Source: an uncultured Collinsella sp.
GTDB lineage: Bacteria > Actinomycetota > Coriobacteriia > Coriobacteriales > Coriobacteriaceae
Length of the DNA: 64,000 nt
Reading direction: 5' to 3'
Assembly: GCA_902494345.1 (NCBI GenBank)
Contig: CABUSV010000008.1
Coordinates: forward strand, 1 to 64,000
In this document: positions 35,748-45,400 of the stretch, in pieces
How the letters are laid out: every line of letters starts with the position of its first letter
Numbering within the stretch: position 1 is the stretch's first letter
Program-made: the position numbers and the translations under genes
The notes under the pieces: generated by a model
Told to the model about the DNA's origin: nothing
Database searches by the model: none
What the model saw: the letters and a program-made list of their open reading frames with translations, nothing else

Positions 35748-35918
35748 AGACCCTGCGATTTGATGAATTGCAAATGCGCAGTGATGAAGTATCCGAGCGG
35801 CCAATATGCCGATAACAACATTTGTTTGTCTCTGAGGGCAACAGTCTCGTTCAATCCCTCGAAGACAGTGCTTTTCTTACATTAGCTTGCGATCGTAGCC
35901 TTCTTTGAAAGGAAAATC

Positions 35919-36743
35919 ATGAACACTTCTATCCAAATTGCGTCCAGTGTCGTTGAGCCTGCACCCCGCACCAGCAAAGGTGAGGTCGTCAAACTCGTGC
36001 AGGGCGCGCTGCTCGTTGCCGTTGCCGCGGTTGCCGCTGCCGGCATCGCCTCTGTCGCCGCCCCGTTTTGCGTCTGGAAGGGCGAGGTCGCGCTGTTCTT
36101 TAACAATTCGTTCCATACCAACTACTCCGTTTCCGCGATCGCGGAGTACGCAACGGCGGCGCCCGGGTCCGATTGGGCATCGCTGCTCGTGGCCGCGCTC
36201 ATCGCGGCGTACCCTGCCTATCATGCCGTCTGGCGCGTTCGCGAGGGCCTTGGGCTCAGCTGCGAGGCGCCGCTGTTTAATAGCCGTGTGTCGCGCCTTC
36301 TCGCTGCGGTGAGCGCTTGCCTGCTGCTGTCGATGCTGTTCATGGACTATGGAACGAGTTGGCTCATCAACGGCAGCGCGATGGGTGACCAGAGCCTTGT
36401 TGAGTCGGGGCACAATGTATGGGCCGTTTCCATCATGATCATGCTGGGCTGCGCTCTGATGTGCCTGTTCAAGTGGTTTCTCGCCAAGGGCCCCGGACGC
36501 AATTTCGGCAGCGGCTTCGCTATCGAGCTTGTCCGCCTCGCCGACGTCCTGCTAAAGCGCGCGAGCTCGAACCTGGTGTTGTGCTATGTGGTCGAGCTGC
36601 TTGCCTGCCTGCTAGCGCTGGCCTTCATTGTCGTGGCCTGTGTCGCCGTGAGCGTGGCCATCGCGCTCGCATTCGCAGCTGTGGCCCTGGTGGTGTGCCT
36701 TGCCGGACTTCCCATTATCCTTGCTGGCTCGTGGCGCAGGTAG
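35919..36743 (+). CDS. Multi-pass membrane protein of unknown function
   Basis: 274 residues, with about six predicted membrane segments: LVQGALLVAVAAVAAAGIASV, an interior DWASLLVAALIAAYPAY, LLAAVSACLLLSML, AVSIMIMLGCALMCLF, LVLCYVVELLACLLALAFI and a final CVAVSVAIALAFAAVALVV. No recognised family. The C-terminal helices resemble those of the membrane protein at 39505-40242, so the two may be distant paralogues. AAAGGAAAATC precedes the ATG. Confidence 0.7.
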   Translation: MNTSIQIASSVVEPAPRTSKGEVVKLVQGALLVAVAAVAAAGIASVAAPFCVWKGEVALFFNNSFHTNYSVSAIAEYATAAPGSDWASLLVAALIAAYPAYHAVWRVREGLGLSCEAPLFNSRVSRLLAAVSACLLLSMLFMDYGTSWLINGSAMGDQSLVESGHNVWAVSIMIMLGCALMCLFKWFLAKGPGRNFGSGFAIELVRLADVLLKRASSNLVLCYVVELLACLLALAFIVVACVAVSVAIALAFAAVALVVCLAGLPIILAGSWRR

Positions 36744-36900
36744 CGGGGCGATTATGCGAGTTCTGGTCACAGCGTGAGAAAAACTTGCAGATTGGTGCGA
36801 GGACGATAACTTTTCGCGTGAGCGCGGTTTCGATATCGCTTGTTAATGTGTCCGCACGGCAGCATAAGCTAACAAACCAATATGAGTGATTGGAGACAAA

Positions 36901-37521
36901 ATGTATCCGGGCTATGAGTGCAACAACTATCCCATGAGCGTTACGGATGAGGACGGTCCGTTCCTGGTCATGGAGGCGGAGCTGTTTTACAACGATGAGC
37001 TGAACGATGAGTTCAAGAAGAGCAGGGCGCGCCATTACTATTCTTGCGCAAGTGCTGCTACGGCACTTTATTACTGCAAATCGCTTGCAGAGGATGACGA
37101 CAATCCCTGGTATGTAAGCTGGGAAAAGGCGGTCGAGCAGTATCCGCTGGAGAAGCGCGAGAGCGCAACGATGCTCTATTGGGTTGAGCCGACCGATCCG
37201 TTAACGGCTCTCGATGCCCGTTATCCTCAATACGATCTTGAGCCATATGTAAGTAAGGCCATCCGCGTCGCCAGTTCATATTTGGTGGGACTCGACGATA
37301 GCGCGTATTCGATTGATCAGCTGGATGTTGAGGATGTCGACAACTTGCTCACTGCTGCCTGGTTTTTGATTCAGAAACTCCAGGAGGGCGGTTGCATGCA
37401 TGATCCAGAAGCCCTGGATAAGATCGAAGACGCTACGTATGACGCCTATATAGCGGTCAAGAATTTGATCGCGGGCGAAGGGGCGGGCAAAGCCAGCGCA
37501 AAGTCCGATGACAATTTCTAG
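36901..37521 (+). CDS. Acidic hypothetical protein
   Basis: 206 residues, strongly acidic, with many Tyr and Asp/Glu (YPGYECNNYPMSVTDEDG at the start, ending KASAKSDDNF). No membrane segment or known motif. The ATG at 36901 has TTGGAGAC upstream; the in-frame GTG at 36886 is less likely. A 15-nt sequence TGTGTCCGCACGGCA at 36847-36861 upstream recurs at 53574-53588. It is convergent with the methyltransferase-like gene, with a hairpin between them. Confidence 0.6.
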   Translation: MYPGYECNNYPMSVTDEDGPFLVMEAELFYNDELNDEFKKSRARHYYSCASAATALYYCKSLAEDDDNPWYVSWEKAVEQYPLEKRESATMLYWVEPTDPLTALDARYPQYDLEPYVSKAIRVASSYLVGLDDSAYSIDQLDVEDVDNLLTAAWFLIQKLQEGGCMHDPEALDKIEDATYDAYIAVKNLIAGEGAGKASAKSDDNF

Positions 37522-37544
37522 CCGCCGCGCTGAATGGCACGCCT

Positions 37545-37585
37545 GATTGACAGACCGTCGGAAAAGTCCGGACAGTCTGCCAATC
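37545..37585. terminator. Hairpin between convergent genes
   Basis: GATTGACAGACCG (37545-37557) pairs with CAGTCTGCCAATC (37573-37585) with two mismatches, and an inner CGGA/TCCG extends the stem. It probably terminates both converging transcripts. Confidence 0.6.
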
Positions 37586-37592
37586 TCGGTCG

Positions 37593-39236
37593 CTACATCG
37601 TTCCCTTGCTCGCGGCGTAATGCTCCGCCTGTTTAAGGGCGTTCTCGTAGGCGCGCTGCTTTGCTTCGTACTCTTGCGCGTAGCGCTCCTGCTCCGCTCG
37701 CCCAGGAACAGGCACGGTCATGCTTCGCAGGTCCATTGGGGCAAGCTGCACAAGCGCGTCTCCGTGCGAGGTGTCCGCCAGTTTCTTCTGCCCCTCATCG
37801 GATGACAGGTATGCCAGGACAAACTGGGCAAGCAGCTCGTCCTCAAAGGTAGCGCAGAACATGGCGTCGCAGGGGACAATGCTCTCAAACAAGAGACCGC
37901 GCTCCACGGGGCGCTCAGAACCGACAGAAAAGTGGCCTGGCGTGATGAGGGCAAGCTTGAATGGAGGCCCGACGCGCGATATGAGAAGGCTCGCCTCGCG
38001 GGCGTCGATCGGTTTGGCCTTCCGAAAATCTTCGTAGTCTACACGGCTTACATCGTAGATATCTGTATCGGGGACACGCTCAAGTACATCTTCTGCGGCA
38101 ATGATTGCGCCATCATGAAGATGCTTTAGCGACAGGTAGTAGCAGTCGTGCTGTTGGTAACTGTCTGTCGGATCTGATTCGGGCAGTTTGGTTACAACGC
38201 TGCGGGCGGTGCCGCGGTAGATTGGCGCTAGCGACCCAAGGGGGATGAACATTCTCTCGTCGAACGATCCGCTCTTTGTATTGGGTAATAGGGGATAGAT
38301 GCCGTTGCCCTGATCCTCGAGCCGATGCCAATAGGCTGGATTCTTTTGATCGCTGTAGGCTCGGTCGACGGAATCAAGGAGCTGGTGCAGAATCTCATCG
38401 GTCATTTGCTTGTCGTCAAAGCTCCTGCCGTCAAAAAGGAAATACGGATCATTGGGCTCGCCGTCGCCAATAAAGAGCAGCGCGCGACCCTCGGCCTTTT
38501 TGGCAATGGTGTTGGGAAGAAGCACAATGCCCTTTAGCAGGCCGAGGTCACAAAGAAGGCGACGTCCATCTACGGCTCGTGCCAGATTGAACAGACGGTC
38601 CGAAATCTGAATGACGGCCGTGGCATGGGACTGAGAGCAGGCAATGGATGCCGCAAGAAAGATGTAGTACCACTCAGTGACCGAAAGCAGATCGGGGATG
38701 CCTGCGCTGCGTTGCAGCTGCTTCGAGCGCGTTCTGAGGAAATCCAGGACTCGCGCATTTGCCGCATCGATAGATGCCGGGAATTGGGATAGCGGTCGTA
38801 GCTCGGGGGGCCTGCAGTAAATGAGTGCTGATTCGTACGTGTGAGAGGCTGCGTCCTGCTCGTAGTCGTATAAAAAGATATTCTCCTCGATGGCAGTAAA
38901 CGTCGACGTCGGGACTTTGACTCGGTTTTTGCAAACGCAAGCGGGCACATAATCCCATTCGTCGGTTGCTTCGTTGTAAACGCGGTCCTCAAACTCAAAC
39001 GAGGCGGCCGAAGGTCGCTTGAGGTCAATCCCCAAAACAGACCACGAGGGGCCATCGACGTGCTCGCTCGAAAACTCAAAATCGCGACAGCACAGTTCAA
39101 TGAGCCTTTTCGTTCCCGACGAAGGCTGATATTTCTCGACCATATGAGACACAAGATCCGATAGATATCGGCTCATATATGGCTTGAGATCTTCGTTTAA
39201 GCGAAGAGTTGCAAATTCTGCTTTAGTTTTGAGCAT
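37593..39236 (-). CDS. Decayed N6-methyltransferase-like protein with target-recognition half (second copy)
   Basis: 547 residues. The N-terminal half follows the order of a type I methyltransferase with broken motifs: RLIELCCRDFEFSS in the SAM-loop position, VLGIDLKRP, and ALIYCRPPEL where NPPY would be. Then LFNLARAVDGRRLLCDLGLLKGIVLLPNTIAKKAEGRALLFIGDGE matches the post-catalytic region. The second half looks like one HsdS half: YYLSLKHLHDGAI, VDYEDFRKAKPIDAREASLLISRVG, QFVLAYLSSDEGQKKL, DLRSMTVPVPGRAEQERYAQEYEA and a final coiled coil. It therefore probably recognises DNA but cannot methylate. AGGAGGTGCGC precedes the ATG at 39236. Same strand and layout as the gene at 20953. Confidence 0.65.
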   Translation of the reverse strand: MLKTKAEFATLRLNEDLKPYMSRYLSDLVSHMVEKYQPSSGTKRLIELCCRDFEFSSEHVDGPSWSVLGIDLKRPSAASFEFEDRVYNEATDEWDYVPACVCKNRVKVPTSTFTAIEENIFLYDYEQDAASHTYESALIYCRPPELRPLSQFPASIDAANARVLDFLRTRSKQLQRSAGIPDLLSVTEWYYIFLAASIACSQSHATAVIQISDRLFNLARAVDGRRLLCDLGLLKGIVLLPNTIAKKAEGRALLFIGDGEPNDPYFLFDGRSFDDKQMTDEILHQLLDSVDRAYSDQKNPAYWHRLEDQGNGIYPLLPNTKSGSFDERMFIPLGSLAPIYRGTARSVVTKLPESDPTDSYQQHDCYYLSLKHLHDGAIIAAEDVLERVPDTDIYDVSRVDYEDFRKAKPIDAREASLLISRVGPPFKLALITPGHFSVGSERPVERGLLFESIVPCDAMFCATFEDELLAQFVLAYLSSDEGQKKLADTSHGDALVQLAPMDLRSMTVPVPGRAEQERYAQEYEAKQRAYENALKQAEHYAASKGTM

Positions 39237-39504
39237 GCGCACCTCCTGCATATTCCCTATATTGCGCGGTTCGCTGACTGGCCCGTCGCGGCTCAATTGC
39301 CTTCAGTCTACAAGAAGAGCAGTTGCGGCGTTTTTCAGACGGGGCACTCAAATGAAAAAGAAAAAAATCGAATGTGCGTATGAGGCCGTACGCATTGGGT
39401 AATATCTCGCTAGATACTAACACTAAGAGATTTGCATATCTCCTAGTTGTATCAAGCAACAGTGTATAAACCAGCCAGTTATTTCAGTAACGAAAGGACA
39501 GCTA

Positions 39505-40242
39505 ATGAATAGATGCAACACGTACATGATCGAGCCGAATGCTCCTAAGAAGCCAACCGCGGTGAATATTTTTGGCATGGTTTTGCAAACCATCTTTGCG
39601 GTTGTGCTCTATGTGGTCGCCGTCGACATGATGTGCTTGCTGACGACGTGGCTCGGCGGCTTTATGTTCGAGATCGGCGAGGGCAACACGGTGATTCCGC
39701 TCCATTCATGGCGTTTGGTGACGTTTAGGGCGTACTGGGTTGTGCTGGGCGTGGCGGTCGTTGCGGCGCTTGCCCGTAAATGGATCGTGCTGTTAACGGG
39801 AGAGCGTGAATCCGACATGTGCGAGCTGCTCGGTGCAATTGAGGGTGCGGGCGCAGTCGCATCCGCCGTCTGCGCGATCGTCTGTTTGCTGGGCTATGCC
39901 GCCGCATTTGATTGGTGGGCCGGCGTTACTGGAAAGATGGCTTCGGATTCCCGCGCCAATGATTACCTGCTTTGGGCTGTTGTCTTAACCATCGGAACGA
40001 TTGTCGAATGGCGGATTGTCGAAGGAGTTCTCAAGGCTTTATTTCCCGGTGAGCACAAGTTTCACGGGCTTCGCTTTGCATCCGCCTGCGTGATTACTCC
40101 TCTGCTCGCGCTTGTGCCCACCGCGCTGGTCATCATCGTGTGCGCGCTGGTGGTAGGTCTTTTTGCCGGGATTCTGTTTGCATCGCTTGTGATCCCCGTG
40201 GTTATCGCGGCTATTGGCATTGCCATCGCCATGAGTCGCTAG
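39505..40242 (+). CDS. Multi-pass membrane protein heading the ClpX-like operon
   Basis: 245 residues with about six membrane segments (VVLYVVAVDMMCLLTTWLGGFM, WVVLGVAVVAALARKW, GAVASAVCAIVCLLGYAAAF, LLWAVVLTIGTIVEW, ITPLLALVPTALVIIVCALVVGLF, LVIPVVIAAIGIAIAM). No family recognised. AACGAAAGGAC precedes the ATG. The next three genes follow at 42, 61 and 135 nt on the same strand, so it probably opens an operon that includes the ClpX-like ATPase, helicase-nuclease and 631-residue protein. It resembles the protein at 35919-36743 in layout. Confidence 0.7.
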   Translation: MNRCNTYMIEPNAPKKPTAVNIFGMVLQTIFAVVLYVVAVDMMCLLTTWLGGFMFEIGEGNTVIPLHSWRLVTFRAYWVVLGVAVVAALARKWIVLLTGERESDMCELLGAIEGAGAVASAVCAIVCLLGYAAAFDWWAGVTGKMASDSRANDYLLWAVVLTIGTIVEWRIVEGVLKALFPGEHKFHGLRFASACVITPLLALVPTALVIIVCALVVGLFAGILFASLVIPVVIAAIGIAIAMSR

Positions 40243-40284
40243 TCCACAACGCAATCTAAATATCGCGCAAAGAAAGGAACGACC

Positions 40285-40491
40285 ATGTTGGTATTCTCTA
40301 ACGCTCAAAAGCTTCTGCTGCTCGCCATGCTCGCCGCTCTTGTTGCCGGTGCCCTGATGTACGAAGTCCTGCATCCCACGCTGTTCCCGCTGCTCAAACA
40401 GGGTATTTTGCAGCTGCTCTACCACATTCCGGTCTTTACCCAGCCGGGCAACGTGATCTATCTGGAGTCGGCGACCTCGCTGACGCTGTAG
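40285..40491 (+). CDS. Small single-pass membrane protein
   Basis: 68 residues. One strong transmembrane helix (LLLLAMLAALVAGALMYEVL), then an amphipathic segment and an extracytoplasmic end. No family. AAGAAAGGAACGACC gives a good ribosome site. It sits between the larger membrane protein and the ClpX-like ATPase, with short gaps, which supports it being real. Confidence 0.6.
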   Translation: MLVFSNAQKLLLLAMLAALVAGALMYEVLHPTLFPLLKQGILQLLYHIPVFTQPGNVIYLESATSLTL

Positions 40492-40552
40492 GGGTGTAAG
40501 GCCTCAGGCCACGTCATAGGTAAGAAAGCCAAGTATAGAAAGGAAAGCCCCC

Positions 40553-42322
40553 ATGACGCAGAAACAGTATCGAAACATCGATCGCTACCAGGACCTGCTT
40601 AATCGAATTGCGCCCTCGCGTCTGGTGGAGCAGACACGCCATAGCGTTATTGGCCACGAGGGAAGCTTGGAGGCCTTTGTGACGTCGCTGAGCTTTGAGG
40701 TCAACCGCTGCGTGATGTTAGCGCGCGGCGTCGATCCGCGCGAGGTCCTTTCGCCTGCCGCCATTTTGATGATGGGCTCCACCGGAACGGGAAAGACCCA
40801 CACCATCAAGGCCGTGGCGGACGCTGCGGGGCTCAAGCTGTTCGTATTCGATGTCTCCACCATGACGGGCGAGGGCTGGCGCGGTGCCAGCATGAGCAAC
40901 TGCCTGTCGCAGGTTGCGGACTATCAGGCTGCCAATCCCGGCGATATCTGTTTGGTGCTCTTTGACGAGTTTGACAAGGCGGTTCGTGTCGAGCCCGATG
41001 GGGGCGATGTTGCATCGAGCTTTAGTCCGTCGCAGTCGTTCCTTAAGCTCTTGGAAGGCGGGGAGATGCCGTTTGAATGCGAGAACCAGAAGGGTGCGGC
41101 GATGAAATCGCTCAATCTCGATCAGGTTGTCTGCATTTTGGGCGGTGCCTTTATGGGCTTGGATGCTCTGGTGCGCAAGCGTCTGGCAGACAAGGCTGGC
41201 ACCACGGTCGGTTTTGGGTCTTCGTACGCTGCCGTGCGCACCGCCGCAAAGTCGGCAAACGAGCTGCGAGACAGTGCGACCATCGAGGATGTTGAGACCT
41301 GGGGCATTATGTCCGAGCTGTGCGGGCGCATTGGCTCGGTGATTAACTTTAACGCCCTGAGCGTGGACAATCTGGTCCAGATTGCGTATGAGCAGTACCT
41401 GACCAAGTACAACAACATGATGGGGAATGGCGCCAAGATGGAGCTGACGGCAGATGCTGTTCGCCTTGCGGCGGAGCGCGCAGTTAAGGAAGGTGCCGGC
41501 GCGCGCGGCATGCTCCGTCAGCTGCGTCCCCTTATGATGCACGCCTGGAGGGACATGCTGGAAGATGTCTATATTGCCCGTGCGACCTTGGTTGTGCGTG
41601 ACGGGGAACTCGCGGTTACGTACGAGCGCTCCCATGAGCTGCGGCATTTTTTGCTGGAGGAGATGGGGGAGAACTTGCCCTTGCTGAGTGAGAGGGACAT
41701 TGAAGCCCTGGCGCTGGTGAGCGACTGGATGGAGCATGAGGACGAGGATGAGAATAAGCCGTATCAGCCTGAGTTTGCTTGGCTGGCGAATTTGGTGGAC
41801 AGCCCGGCACTCGACAAGATCGTGCAGGGCGGCAAGGCACTCGACCTTACTGGGGTGCTGTTGCGTGGTGTTCCGTTTGAGGGGCCGGAGCGCGTTGCTG
41901 CCCACGAGCTGCTTAAGGCATGTGCCTGTTACAACGATGTGCTCTATGCCGACAAGGAACAGTATCGCAACCTTGCTCAGGTTCTTACGCTCACCAAATT
42001 GGTGTACAAAAACTCGCCCGATTGTTTGCTGAGCCCGCTCGATGTGGTTATGGGCGGCACGACTACGGGCAACGGTTTTCAGGGTCTTGGCGAGTGGGTC
42101 GATGCCGTGAGCAGGACTGCAGAGCATTCGCTGGAAAAGTGGCAGTACGTGGCGGCTGGGGAGGCCCTGCGGGTTTACGACCACTTTAGCAAGCGCCCCG
42201 ACCAGGTTAAGGAGCTTGCCGCCGATGTATCCATGATGCGTGTCGCCCTTGCGGTGATCGACGCTGAGGAGCGTGAGGCATTGGAATGCGATCTTAAGAA
42301 ACTGCTCGGTTCGTGCGAGTAA
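40553..42322 (+). CDS. ClpX-like AAA+ unfoldase with extra C-terminal domain
   Basis: 589 residues. Walker A GSTGTGKT (75-82), Walker B CLVLFDEFDK (Asp 138), then GGAFMGLDALVRKRL in the position of ClpX GAFAGLDKVI, the ClpP-docking loop as TTVGFGSSY (VGF at 219-221; IGF in ClpX), ETWGIMSELCGRIGSVINFNAL in the arginine-finger region, and sensor 2 EGAGARGMLRQL with GARG at 316-319. The ClpX N-terminal zinc domain is absent; a novel acidic C-terminal domain of about 200 residues follows. The docking loop and the accessory ClpP at 25234 suggest a dedicated ClpXP-like protease. AAAGGAAAGCC precedes the ATG. Confidence 0.88.
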   Translation: MTQKQYRNIDRYQDLLNRIAPSRLVEQTRHSVIGHEGSLEAFVTSLSFEVNRCVMLARGVDPREVLSPAAILMMGSTGTGKTHTIKAVADAAGLKLFVFDVSTMTGEGWRGASMSNCLSQVADYQAANPGDICLVLFDEFDKAVRVEPDGGDVASSFSPSQSFLKLLEGGEMPFECENQKGAAMKSLNLDQVVCILGGAFMGLDALVRKRLADKAGTTVGFGSSYAAVRTAAKSANELRDSATIEDVETWGIMSELCGRIGSVINFNALSVDNLVQIAYEQYLTKYNNMMGNGAKMELTADAVRLAAERAVKEGAGARGMLRQLRPLMMHAWRDMLEDVYIARATLVVRDGELAVTYERSHELRHFLLEEMGENLPLLSERDIEALALVSDWMEHEDEDENKPYQPEFAWLANLVDSPALDKIVQGGKALDLTGVLLRGVPFEGPERVAAHELLKACACYNDVLYADKEQYRNLAQVLTLTKLVYKNSPDCLLSPLDVVMGGTTTGNGFQGLGEWVDAVSRTAEHSLEKWQYVAAGEALRVYDHFSKRPDQVKELAADVSMMRVALAVIDAEEREALECDLKKLLGSCE

Positions 42323-42457
42323 GCGCCGACTGTTTCTCTTTCCTTTCTTTCCTTTTCTCGGGCGGCACGGATGCCGCCACCTCAACCGTCCTGCGTGAGT
42401 TTTTGTCCGCATGGGATGGTATTCAACACATGCAACAACTAAATCGGAGGTTTGACC

Positions 42458-45400
42458 ATGGCTACGTGGGAACTGAACTGTCAATCGAATCCGTTGTCTG
42501 CGGACGACAAGGAGTTCGCTTCCTATCTCGCACGCCAAAAGGCGATGCGCGAGTTTTTTGAGCGTGCACTGTTTGTCCCCAAGGACCAGGACAACAACGG
42601 CCTGTACTTTTTGGGCGCCACGACCGGCTCGGGTAAAAACTACACGGCCGAGCAGGTCACGGCTGATCTGATTGCCGGCGGCTGGGATGAGTCGGGCTGC
42701 TTTAACAAATGCCCAGGGCGCCGTACCTTGGTGTTTGTGGTTCCGGGTAAGGACAACCGAGACAACTACATTGCAAGCGTGCGCGAATTGCTGGCCGATC
42801 AGGGCATGGATTCCAAAGATGCGGCACGTATGGTGCTCGATCTACCGCGCGCGGGGGAGAACATCAAAAACTGGATCGATATCGTGTTTGACAAGGGCAG
42901 CATAAGGCCGCGTGATATTTCCTGCCCCTTTGGGGCGAAGGACGAGGCTGTTCATCGCGACATTACACACGCGTGGAACAGCGCGATGGAGATCGCCGAT
43001 GATCTTTTGGGCATTTTGGACAAGAAGGATCGTCTGGGAAGTGTTGCCGATCGCCTGACTCCTGGGCTGTGGGACAAGCTGGCGTTGGCAGACGCGAGCT
43101 TGCGCCGAGCGGTGAGTCGTGGGCGCCAGAGCATCACGCGTGGCTTTGAGGAGATCCCCCGGATTTGGCCCTCCGCATTGCTCAACGATGAGCGCACGCC
43201 ACATGTGATTGCGTGCACGCCGCAAAAGCTCGTCAACAGGATCGACACGGTGACGGGCGCGGGTGTGGTGTTCTTTAATGCAACGGTTGCCGACGAGTGC
43301 CTGTTTATCTTTGACGAGATTGACCATGCGAAGGCCGATATGCTGTCGATGCTGGCGGCGGACCATATGAAATTCCAACCCGATGAGATGCTGCGCATCC
43401 TTGACCGTCATTTTAACGGTGGCGTGGTGGATCCTCTGCTGCTGGGAAATCGAGACCAGTGGATGGCGGTCTATACACATGCCTCGACCGCGGGCGAGCA
43501 CGAGGGGTCAAACGCGGCAACGGGTAGGGTTTCGCGAACGAGCGTGGACGAAGCTGCCGAAGAGATTGCCAAGAACGCCCGACGTATTCAAAAGATGATC
43601 GCTGCGTGCATCCAAGATATGGAGCTGCAGCAGCCTTTTGCCCTGTCTGACGAGGCGAAAGAAGAACAGCTCGCTGGTCGGCGTCTGTTTGGTAGCGACG
43701 ATATCTCGGTGGGTGATGGCCTGTCGAAGCCTCTGCGCTATGAGCTCGATGCTCGCCGCAACCGCAACATGATTACGTCTCATGGAACAGACGGGCAGCA
43801 GACCGTCAACAAGGCGGTGCGACGTGTGCGTGGCCTCGTCAGGATGGTGGTGGGCCATCTTGCCCGCTGCGCCACGCTTATGGACAAGCTGTACTACGGC
43901 AGCATTTCGTACAAGGACGATCTTTCGCGCAAGAACATCATCGATGCCCTGGGCATTAGGAATGACCAGACCAACGAGAAATACTTCTGGAATACGTTGA
44001 TGCTGGCGCTGTTCTTTAAAGATCGCAAGAACGACGAGATCGATGCCGTCGATGATTCGATGTATGCACGTGGCGTTTACTACCTAGTGATGGAAACTAC
44101 CATCGATCATATGTTTACCACGTACCTGACCAATCACGGTATTGAGCGCATGCCTGAGGCATATCTGGCATCCATTGCCGCCAAGGCTCCCTGCGTGTGC
44201 ATGAGTGCCACCTGGAATGCGCCAACCATTAAGAACTTTGACCTGGATTACCTAGACGAAGTGCACGGCGTGGTTCGTAAAGATGCTTGGATTGACGAGC
44301 TCAACAAGGAGATCGTGCGACAGACCAAGCTGTTTAACAAGCAGGCGGCAACGGTGTACGACGTCGACGTTGTTTGGGTTGATGAGTCCAAGAAGCTTGC
44401 TGGCATGGCGGCCTTGGCCGGCGGCGCCTATGGCGGTGGCATCGTGCCGCCCGATGAGGTGTACGAGCGGGCAATGGAATTCTTTGGCCGGATCGGCGTG
44501 AGCGAAGGGCTTGCGGTGTGCCTGCGCCGAAAGATTGTCGACAGGGTGAGCTCGAGCGATGCCGAGAACAGCGAGTTTGAACTAAAGCGCCTGAGCAAGA
44601 CACTCGTTGCCGTGAGCGCGTGGGCACGTGGTGTGGCGCACAGCGAGCAGCAGGCAGGAGCCATCTTTACGACGCGTCACATGGGAAACCATGGCGACTT
44701 TAATAGCTTGGCGCTGGACCTTGCCCGAGAAATCGTTGCCGAACTGGTGATTAGGAACGTTAAACACCCCGAGGCTTCGTATGAGAAGTCGCTCGAGGAG
44801 GCCAAAGATATGGTGCCGTGCTTTAACGCCTCTGGCTGGGAGGAGGGCTGGCATGGCGCCCAGAGTCGCCTGAAGAACGGCGAGCCGACCCTGATGTTTA
44901 TCAATCTAGCTGCCGGCGGCTTTTCCAAAAACCTCAAATATGAGGTGCCGGAGAGCCTGCGTGACACGGTGCGTCAGGTGGATTGCGGCTTCGATAACGC
45001 TGAGCGACATCCCAAGATGGACCTCGACTTTTTGTACGTGGAATCGCCTACGAGTCGTTTGACCTGGGGAGTCGATATGAGCTCAAAGAAGTTTGACCAG
45101 CAGGCGCTGCTTGGCGTGGTCGAACAGGAAGAGCTTGTGACGCGCGGTGAGATTCCGTTTATCCAGAAGCGCCATCGCGTGCGTACGGTACTGGCGGGCG
45201 TTGGCGGAAAACTGCCGGTGCGCGACACCCTCTCTTATCAGGTCGAAGGTGCTCGCATCGTGGCGCAGGCCGTGGGTCGCTTGATGCGTACGAGCGTAAA
45301 GATGCCGCACGTGCAGGTGATGCTCGATCGCGAAATCGCCGGCGATTGCGACTTCTCGTTCTTGCACGATTTGCCGATGGGTTACGAGCTGGAGCAGGTG

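Larger units (their letters stand above)
34018..35815 (+). pseudogene. Small acidic protein gene split by an IS256-family element
   Basis: The 5' part (34018-34263) encodes MLESNCFYFCDESNEADL and about 64 further residues up to ERNETL. The element begins at 34264. After the second target duplication (35748-35755) the frame continues at 35756 as RFDELQMRSDEVSERPICR and stops at 35813. Removing the IS and one 8-bp repeat joins these in frame, giving a protein of about 101 residues. The current ORF from 34018 instead reads into the IS and stops at 34300. Family unknown: acidic, Cys-rich N-terminus, helical middle. GGGAG precedes the ATG. Confidence 0.8.

Noticed and set aside
40718..42538. 606-codon open frame on the - strand under the ClpX-like gene
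   Set aside because: Antisense to a gene with clear AAA+ motifs; low-complexity His/Arg/Leu composition.
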